In this document: in pieces, positions 58,700-64,000 of the stretch
Position numbering within the stretch: position 1 is the first letter of the stretch
Layout: each line of letters opens with the position of its first letter
Assembly: GCF_019972835.1 (NCBI RefSeq)
Contig: NZ_BPPB01000001.1
Location: forward strand, 372,001-436,000
Source of the DNA: Lactobacillus laiwuensis
Lineage (GTDB): Bacteria > Bacillota > Bacilli > Lactobacillales > Lactobacillaceae
Length of the DNA: 64,000 nucleotides
Reading direction: 5' to 3'
The notes under the pieces: generated by a model
Database searches by the model: none
What the model saw: only the letters and a program-made list of their open reading frames with translations
What the model was told of the DNA's origin: nothing
Position numbers and translations under genes: made by a program

Positions 58700-60469
58700 A
58701 TGAAAAAAAGCAATGTTTTAAGCTCTATTGGTATTTTAGTGGCTACAGCCCTAACTCTTACGGCATGTGGTAAAAGTAACAGTAATCAGGAAAATAATGC
58801 AAAAGAAGCAAGCAAATTCCCTGCAAAAATGCCTGATAAGCCAACCCGACAGGGTGGGACGGTTAGAGTAGCACTGCAGACCGATACACCTTTTACAGGT
58901 ATCTTTTCTGATCAATTACAAGTAACTGCAACTGATGCTGATCTTTCCTCCCCTGGATCTGAATCCTTATTTGATACAGATGACAACTATCGTTTCACCA
59001 ATAAGGGACCTGCAACCCTAAAGATTAATAATAAAAATAAGACAATTACAATTGTAGTTAAAAAAGGAGTTAGATGGTCAGATGGTCGACAGGTCACGGC
59101 CAAGGATGTGGAATACCCGTATGAAATATTATCCAATAAAGGTACTGATTCACAAAGGTATTCCAGCCAGTTTGAACTTATTAAAGGCTTAAAAGAATAT
59201 CATGAAGGAAAAGCTAAGTCTATTTCAGGAATTGAAATGCCTGATGGCGCAAATGGCAGAAGAGTTATTTTACATTTTAAGCAATTAAAACCAGGGATGT
59301 ACAATAGTGGAAATGGCTATTTTTCAGAATATACCGCTCCTTATCATTACCTAAAAGACGTCCCTTTTAGCAAATTACAATCATCTGATAAAATCAGGAA
59401 AAAGCCATTGTATTTTGGCGCCTATAAGTTAGAAAAACTAGTTCGTGGTCAATCAGCTATTTGGGTACCAAATAAATATTATTGGCGTGGTAAGCCAAAG
59501 CTGGATAAAATTATTTATCAAGTGGTTTCGCCCAACTCTTCATCACAAGCAATCAAAAGCAATAAGTTCGATATTATTAATGTAGTTAACTCTCAATGGG
59601 ATGAAGTAAAACATACCAAAAAAGTTAAGTTTATTGCAGAAATTCCTCTTTCATATTGGTTCATCGGTTTTAAATTAGGTAAATGGGATGCCAAACATAA
59701 TAAAAGTATTATGAATCATAATAGCAAAATGAACAATACAGCTTTACGTAAAGCAATTGGTTATGCGATGAATGTTGCTGAGGTCACTAAACATTATACT
59801 CACGGGCTAACTTTTCATATAACCACATTAATTCCACCTCAATTTGGCGACTACTTCAATAAAAATATTAAGGGTTATGACTATAATTTAAAAAAGGCTA
59901 ACGATATTCTTGATAAAGCCGGATATAAAAAGAACGGTAAATGGCGTGTTCAACCCAACGGCAAGCCTTTAAAGATCACATTTATGGCTAAAGCTGGTGA
60001 TTCAACACAAGGGCCAATTATACAGAACTATATTCAACAGTGGCATAAGATAGGACTAAATGTTAATTTATTGAATGGTCGATTGACCGAAACAAATTCA
60101 TTCTACGACAAGCTTAACAAGGATGATCCGCAAGTCGATATGTTTGAAACAGGATGGTATATGTCCACAGAACCATCACAAGATGGAATGTATGGTGATA
60201 GCACCGCAGCAAATTATGATCGTTTCGTGACACCGGAAAATACTAAATTAGTTAAAGAAATGGATTCGCAAAAAGCTTTTGATCATAAATACCGTGTGAA
60301 GGTCTTTCATGATTGGCAAAAGTATATCTTTGATCAAGCTTACATGATTCCAACAGTCAACTCTTATAAGATCAGAGCAATCAATAACCGTATTTCAGGT
60401 TATTCTCTTAAACCATCTGAAAACAACAATGGACATGTTCTCTGGTACAAAGTAGGATTCGTTAAATAA
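58700..60469 (+). CDS. Oligopeptide ABC transporter substrate-binding lipoprotein (OppA family)
   Basis: A 589-aa extracellular lipoprotein. Signal peptide with lipobox LTAC, Cys about residue 23, then SBP family 5 (VRWSDGRQVTAKDVEYPYEIL; ALRKAIGYAMN). It probably binds peptides for import. SD AAGGGATG. No oppBCDF genes are adjacent, so it is an orphan binding protein that may share a permease encoded elsewhere. Own promoter and strong terminator. Confidence 0.93.
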   Translation: MKKSNVLSSIGILVATALTLTACGKSNSNQENNAKEASKFPAKMPDKPTRQGGTVRVALQTDTPFTGIFSDQLQVTATDADLSSPGSESLFDTDDNYRFTNKGPATLKINNKNKTITIVVKKGVRWSDGRQVTAKDVEYPYEILSNKGTDSQRYSSQFELIKGLKEYHEGKAKSISGIEMPDGANGRRVILHFKQLKPGMYNSGNGYFSEYTAPYHYLKDVPFSKLQSSDKIRKKPLYFGAYKLEKLVRGQSAIWVPNKYYWRGKPKLDKIIYQVVSPNSSSQAIKSNKFDIINVVNSQWDEVKHTKKVKFIAEIPLSYWFIGFKLGKWDAKHNKSIMNHNSKMNNTALRKAIGYAMNVAEVTKHYTHGLTFHITTLIPPQFGDYFNKNIKGYDYNLKKANDILDKAGYKKNGKWRVQPNGKPLKITFMAKAGDSTQGPIIQNYIQQWHKIGLNVNLLNGRLTETNSFYDKLNKDDPQVDMFETGWYMSTEPSQDGMYGDSTAANYDRFVTPENTKLVKEMDSQKAFDHKYRVKVFHDWQKYIFDQAYMIPTVNSYKIRAINNRISGYSLKPSENNNGHVLWYKVGFVK

Positions 60470-60473
60470 TTAT

Positions 60474-60523
60474 AAAAAGGATAATAAATAACTTCAGGGT
60501 GAAGTTATTTATTATCCTTTTTT
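60474..60523. terminator. Long bidirectional terminator after the lipoprotein gene
   Basis: Perfect 22-bp stem (AAAAAGGATAATAAATAACTTC and its complement, 5-base loop) with T-runs on both strands, between convergent genes. Confidence 0.95.
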
Positions 60524-60592
60524 ATGAACTAGCTGCTATAGAAAGTAAACTTTAAAGCATCATTTGCTTGTCAAAGTATTTTGTTAATTTAA

Positions 60593-61138
60593 TTATCTGG
60601 AAACAATTTTAAATTTATAGCAATTAAAACTCATTCGCTTAAGTAGTTGACTTAAATTACGCTTTTTAAAGTGTTTATCAGAGCTTAAAATCGAATAGTG
60701 GCCGCCTTCATCGACTAAATTGTCTTGAGTTAATTTGAAGCCATTATGTTTATAAAATAATAATCTATTAATCCTTTGAGAGTAGTTTTTTGCTGTTTTA
60801 ATAACTGGTTCAATGTCTAAAACAATTTCCTGATTTGGATGGTGCTGTTTCATCAGGTTTAAAGTCTGACTGCCATAGCCCTTGCCACGCCAAACTGGGT
60901 CAACTGCTAAATAACCAATATAAATAATCTTTTCGGCATATGTCCAAAAAATTAAGCCTATAAAATTATCATTTTCATAGACTGCTTGCAAATTAACTCT
61001 TTTTTGCAAAGCCATCGCCAGCAACCCGACAAATGGAAATCGTTCATTTTTAGGAAATGCACCTAAATATAATTTTCTTACTTTAAAATAATTTTTTGTC
61101 CCCCATTTAACATTTTTGAACGTTAAAATAAATATCAC
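60593..61138 (-). CDS. GNAT family N-acetyltransferase
   Basis: A 181-aa GNAT protein: AVDPVWRGKGYGSQTLNLM is the acetyl-CoA site (RGxGxG), with YKHNGF at the end of the fold. The substrate is unknown. The start is odd: the frame opens with GTG 61138, which is part of the SD-like AAAGGTGA; the only nearby alternative at normal spacing is ATT 61129. It follows the ABC permease by 11 bases. Confidence 0.85.
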   Translation of the reverse strand: MIFILTFKNVKWGTKNYFKVRKLYLGAFPKNERFPFVGLLAMALQKRVNLQAVYENDNFIGLIFWTYAEKIIYIGYLAVDPVWRGKGYGSQTLNLMKQHHPNQEIVLDIEPVIKTAKNYSQRINRLLFYKHNGFKLTQDNLVDEGGHYSILSSDKHFKKRNLSQLLKRMSFNCYKFKIVSR

Positions 61139-61149
61139 CTTTCTTTAAC

Positions 61150-61941
61150 TTAAAAAGCATCAAATGAGCCGTCTTTGCGCTCTTTCTTTATACAATAATC
61201 GAATATCAAAATACCAACTAAGAACCACACTACATTTACTACTATCAATATTATCAGCTTTGACAATGAAACTCCATGGCCAAGAAATATTTGCCGCACT
61301 ATTTCGATGCCACCGACATAGGGAATGACCTCCTGAAAAGCATTATATACTGGTAAATAAACATTAGACAACATGAGCAATAAAGCCTGCAATATAGTAG
61401 CCCACTGGCCCATTCTTTTAAATCTAATAGAACCAGAAGCAAAAATCATTCCGATACCAAACATTCCTAGATTGGAAATTAAGGAAAAGACAAAGGTTAA
61501 CAATAAAGCCTTTAATAGTTCAACTACTGTGAATATTGAAAAAAATGAGGCTACAAAGCCTATGATTAAAAGATAGATCCAGACAAACAAATTTTCTGCC
61601 AACGTTTGAATAAAGTATAGAACCCATAAGGGAAAGATGGACTGAGTTTCACTTTCAAGCAGACCAGTTTGCTCATCAGTCTCTACCCCATTACTACATT
61701 CACCTAATGAAGAGATACCAATACTCCAAAGCAAGAAACCGATAATAGTAAATAAGACCCCATGTTTTGTACCATATGCCTGACCCAGTTGTGCAGGATC
61801 AGTGAAAAAGACAACAATCAAGAAAGCTCCAGCATATAAAACTAGTGAACTAACAGTTGAATTAACATAGCGAGCTTGCAGTTTTAGCTGTAAATATAAT
61901 TGTACCCAAAAAATATTAAATAATTTTTTAACTTTTTTCAT
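61150..61941 (-). CDS. ABC-2 type exporter permease
   Basis: A 263-aa protein with six hydrophobic segments (including SLVLYAGAFLIVVFF and GVLFTIIGFLLWSIGIS) typical of ABC-2 permeases of drug, lantibiotic or polysaccharide exporters. Cargo unknown. SD GGTAGGAAG, 14 bases after the ATPase gene, with which it forms a half-transporter pair. Confidence 0.85.
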   Translation of the reverse strand: MKKVKKLFNIFWVQLYLQLKLQARYVNSTVSSLVLYAGAFLIVVFFTDPAQLGQAYGTKHGVLFTIIGFLLWSIGISSLGECSNGVETDEQTGLLESETQSIFPLWVLYFIQTLAENLFVWIYLLIIGFVASFFSIFTVVELLKALLLTFVFSLISNLGMFGIGMIFASGSIRFKRMGQWATILQALLLMLSNVYLPVYNAFQEVIPYVGGIEIVRQIFLGHGVSLSKLIILIVVNVVWFLVGILIFDYCIKKERKDGSFDAF

Positions 61942-61955
61942 TTTGCTTCCTACCT

Positions 61956-62663
61956 TTACTTATAAATTTCATGGTATTCAGAAATTAGGTCATTTTCAGC
62001 CATTTTATGTTCAACATTTTTCTCTATTTGGCCATCCCTTAAAAAAAGATAATGATCAACAACTCCAGAAAGCATTTGAGTGTCATGCGATGAAATAAAA
62101 ATAGTATTCCCGTATTTATTTTTTAAATCCAGAATAAAGGATGCTAAATCTTCTTGGGCCGCTATGTCAAGTCCATTTGAAGGCTCGTCCAAAAGTAAAA
62201 CTTCTGTTTCCATTGCTGCTCCCACAAGGATAGCAGCCTTTTTCTTCAAACCAGTAGACAAATTTTGAAAATAAGTGTTAAGTTCATTTGAAAAATTGAA
62301 ATCCCGCGCCATTTTTCGAATATTGTTTTCTGTTTTTTTAATACTAATTCCTTTAAGTGAAGAAAAATACATCCCATTTTCAAGGGTATTTAACCTGTAC
62401 ATGAGACCCCTTTCACCTGAAGCGACAAAAGTGGTATGCAAACTGGACCACTTAACATATGGTTCGTTAGCCTGGTCATTTTTGATCAATCCTTCGGTTG
62501 GTTCCAATACCCCCGCAAGGAGTCTTAACATGGTTGATTTGCCCACACCGTTAGGTCCGACCAAACCAATTACTGTTGGTTCTAAAGGAATTTTAAAATT
62601 TAGGTAATAAAATACAGGCTTCTTACCGTAGTTTTTCTTTACCTTATCAAAAATAATTGCCAT
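61956..62663 (-). CDS. ABC exporter ATP-binding protein
   Basis: A 235-aa ABC ATPase: Walker A GLVGPNGVGKST, signature LSTGLKKKAAILVGAAME (LSxG), Walker B VLLLDEPSNGLD, switch His in ISSHDTQ. Works with the permease encoded next. A promoter-like TTGCTA-18-TAAATT lies upstream on the minus strand (about 62715-62690). SD AAAGGAAG. Confidence 0.92.
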   Translation of the reverse strand: MAIIFDKVKKNYGKKPVFYYLNFKIPLEPTVIGLVGPNGVGKSTMLRLLAGVLEPTEGLIKNDQANEPYVKWSSLHTTFVASGERGLMYRLNTLENGMYFSSLKGISIKKTENNIRKMARDFNFSNELNTYFQNLSTGLKKKAAILVGAAMETEVLLLDEPSNGLDIAAQEDLASFILDLKNKYGNTIFISSHDTQMLSGVVDHYLFLRDGQIEKNVEHKMAENDLISEYHEIYK

Positions 62664-62755
62664 AGGTTTTTCTTCCTTTTGCTTAAAATGATACCAATAA
62701 TTTAATCATTATTTTTTAAAATTAGCAATAAAAAATAGTATTTAGTGATAGCTTT

Positions 62756-63148
62756 TTAATTAAGATATGAAACGTTTACTTCTAATTGTCCTAATTGCAT
62801 AATGTTTTCAGCCAAAGTTTGTTCATTACATTCACAGCTGATCACTCCATTTTCAACATTAAAAGAAAAGCCACTGGCTGTGATTAAATCCGCGCATGCA
62901 GCAATCAAATCTTCGTCACTTGCGCTGGGATCTAATTTAAAAAGTGCCCGACCATCATCAGTAACGTTATATTTATCAACCCCAGTTTTTTCGACAAAAC
63001 AATACACTGTTTCGCCAAATGAATCCTTAAAAATAGTTTCAATTTCAAGAGTATCCGGACCAAAATTTAAAATATGAGTGTTAGTGGCAACCCATTCCGC
63101 AAGTTCTTTTCGTAAGTTTATAAAACCTTCTTTTTTTATCTTTGCCAT
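62756..63148 (-). CDS. DUF1828-like protein
   Basis: A 130-aa protein recognised loosely as DUF1828 from the segment KYNVTDDGRALFKLD near residue 60. Soluble, acidic, no catalytic motif. The function of this family is unknown. It lies 16 bases after recD2 on the same strand, so it is probably cotranscribed with it. Confidence 0.65.
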   Translation of the reverse strand: MAKIKKEGFINLRKELAEWVATNTHILNFGPDTLEIETIFKDSFGETVYCFVEKTGVDKYNVTDDGRALFKLDPSASDEDLIAACADLITASGFSFNVENGVISCECNEQTLAENIMQLGQLEVNVSYLN

Positions 63149-63164
63149 TTTCTTAAAAAGTCCC

Positions 63165-64000
63165 TTATCTTGTTCGTGTTTCTAATTTAATGTCTTTCAT
63201 CCCAATCATAGGATCAATTCGACCCGAATAAATCAACTGCGGTGTTAATATAAAATCCTGAGTTGGATTTTCAAACACATCAGAATTTGCTTCTCCTTGT
63301 TCATTTTTATTTTTACCTGAATCTTTTTCTTGAACAGATTTATCTTGCACATTTAATATTTTTTGCAGTTTAATAGTTAATCCTGTCTGACGGTCATTAC
63401 CAGAAGTATTAAAAGCCAATTCATAAGCGCGGGGATCGCCAATTAAAACCAAATTTTTCTCTGCGCGAGTAACGGCAGTGTACAATAAGTTACGTTTAAG
63501 CATGACATAGTTTTGCATAGTCAGGCTCAAAATAACTAACGGAAATTCAGAACCTTGAGCTTTGTGAATGGTAATTGCGTATGCTCTGGTTAAATCAAAC
63601 AGATCTTTTTTACTGAAGGTTATTTCTCTGTCATCAAAATCAGCTACCATGCATTTTTGGGAATTATCATTATCAATTGCTAGGATTTTACCAATTTGAC
63701 CATTATAGATATCTTTTTCAGGATTATTTTGCAATTGCAAAATGCGGTCCCCAATACGAAAAGTCTCATCATGTACTTCCAGTGTTTTGCTATTTTCCTT
63801 AGGCGGATTAATAATTTCTTGAATAACATTATTCAAATTGGTGACGCCACCATCGCCCTGGTACATTGCTCCTAGTACCTGAATATCATCCGGATTAAAG
63901 CCCTTTGCTAAAGCTCGCTGGACAATTTGACTGACAACATGCGAGACTTCATGCGGTGGACATGAAATAAATGAGTAGTTTTTGGTCTTTTTAAATAATT
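63165..64000 (-). CDS. recD2: ATP-dependent DNA helicase RecD2, C-terminal part
   Basis: Partial: the gene runs off the right edge and about 278 C-terminal residues are visible. VLGAMYQGDGGVTNLN, DRILQLQNNPEKDIYNGQIG, YAITIHKAQGSEFPLVIL (motif V/VI-type helicase region) and LLYTAVTRAEKNLVLIGD match SF1 RecD2. The frame continues upstream of the first internal ATG to the window edge without a stop. Confidence 0.92.
   Translation of the reverse strand, partial: LFKKTKNYSFISCPPHEVSHVVSQIVQRALAKGFNPDDIQVLGAMYQGDGGVTNLNNVIQEIINPPKENSKTLEVHDETFRIGDRILQLQNNPEKDIYNGQIGKILAIDNDNSQKCMVADFDDREITFSKKDLFDLTRAYAITIHKAQGSEFPLVILSLTMQNYVMLKRNLLYTAVTRAEKNLVLIGDPRAYELAFNTSGNDRQTGLTIKLQKILNVQDKSVQEKDSGKNKNEQGEANSDVFENPTQDFILTPQLIYSGRIDPMIGMKDIKLETRTR

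Noticed and set aside
62275-62607. Open frame of 110 codons antisense to the ABC ATPase
   Set aside because: Complement of conserved ATPase motifs, no SD.

Overview
This is a low-GC Firmicutes chromosome segment. Gene order and protein sequences fit Lactobacillus in the strict sense (the delbrueckii/acidophilus/gasseri/bee-gut radiation). Diagnostic blocks include trmFO-topA-dprA-rnhB-ylqF, cmk-rpsA-der-hup, pfkA-pyk-cvfB-xerD-ribT-scpAB-rluB-ribU, uvrC-obgE, clpX-engB, rpoY-rnjA and typA-ftsW-ylbG-rsmD-coaD-ylbL. The species cannot be fixed from the sequence alone. The window is almost entirely core chromosome: I see no rRNA, tRNA, insertion sequence, prophage, CRISPR array, attachment site or origin. 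No gene-free stretch exceeds about 240 bases.

Layout. 1-5.4 kb (minus strand): tRNA modification, topoisomerase I, DprA, RNase HII and the 50S assembly GTPase. 5.4-9.5 kb: DegV/YozE, a haemolysin-III membrane protein, the CCA enzyme and a YitT membrane protein. 9.6-16.3 kb: a TPR protein, HU, Der, S1 protein, Cmk, a LysM protein and the riboflavin transporter RibU behind an FMN riboswitch. 16.3-26.8 kb: RluB, ScpA/B, RibT, XerD, CvfB, the glycolytic pair PfkA-Pyk behind a perfect catabolite-responsive element, and DnaE. 26.8-36.2 kb: DUF2929 protein, a 5'-nucleotidase-like enzyme, L32, LapA-like protein, SDR, RNase Z, an O-acyltransferase, Obg and UvrC. 36.4-44.9 kb: a 42-aa small protein, EngB, ClpX, trigger factor, EF-Tu, an unknown TPR-like protein coupled to RNase J2, and divergent S15/S20. 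45-54.6 kb: HolA, ComEC/ComEA, YlbL protease, CoaD, RsmD, YlbG, FtsW, TypA. 54.8-60.5 kb (plus strand): peptide deformylase, RpoY, RNase J1, a lipid kinase and an oligopeptide-binding lipoprotein. 60.6-64 kb (minus strand): an ABC exporter with a GNAT acetyltransferase, a DUF1828 protein and the C-terminal part of RecD2.

Most genes from 1 to 54.6 kb are on the minus strand and tightly packed, often with 1-11 base overlaps that imply translational coupling. Many run in translation, ribosome assembly, RNA decay and chromosome maintenance pathways. Several starts are TTG or GTG, and these were set from Shine-Dalgarno (SD) position.

The most interesting signals are non-coding leaders, not protein systems. 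The typA leader holds a strong promoter, an intrinsic terminator close to the start codon, a competing 7-bp antiterminator pairing and a 15-codon ORF whose stop codon lies in the terminator stem. This looks like a ribosome-sensing attenuator. The tuf, rpsO and hup leaders are also structured. The ribU leader is an FMN riboswitch with a visible terminator and a candidate antiterminator.
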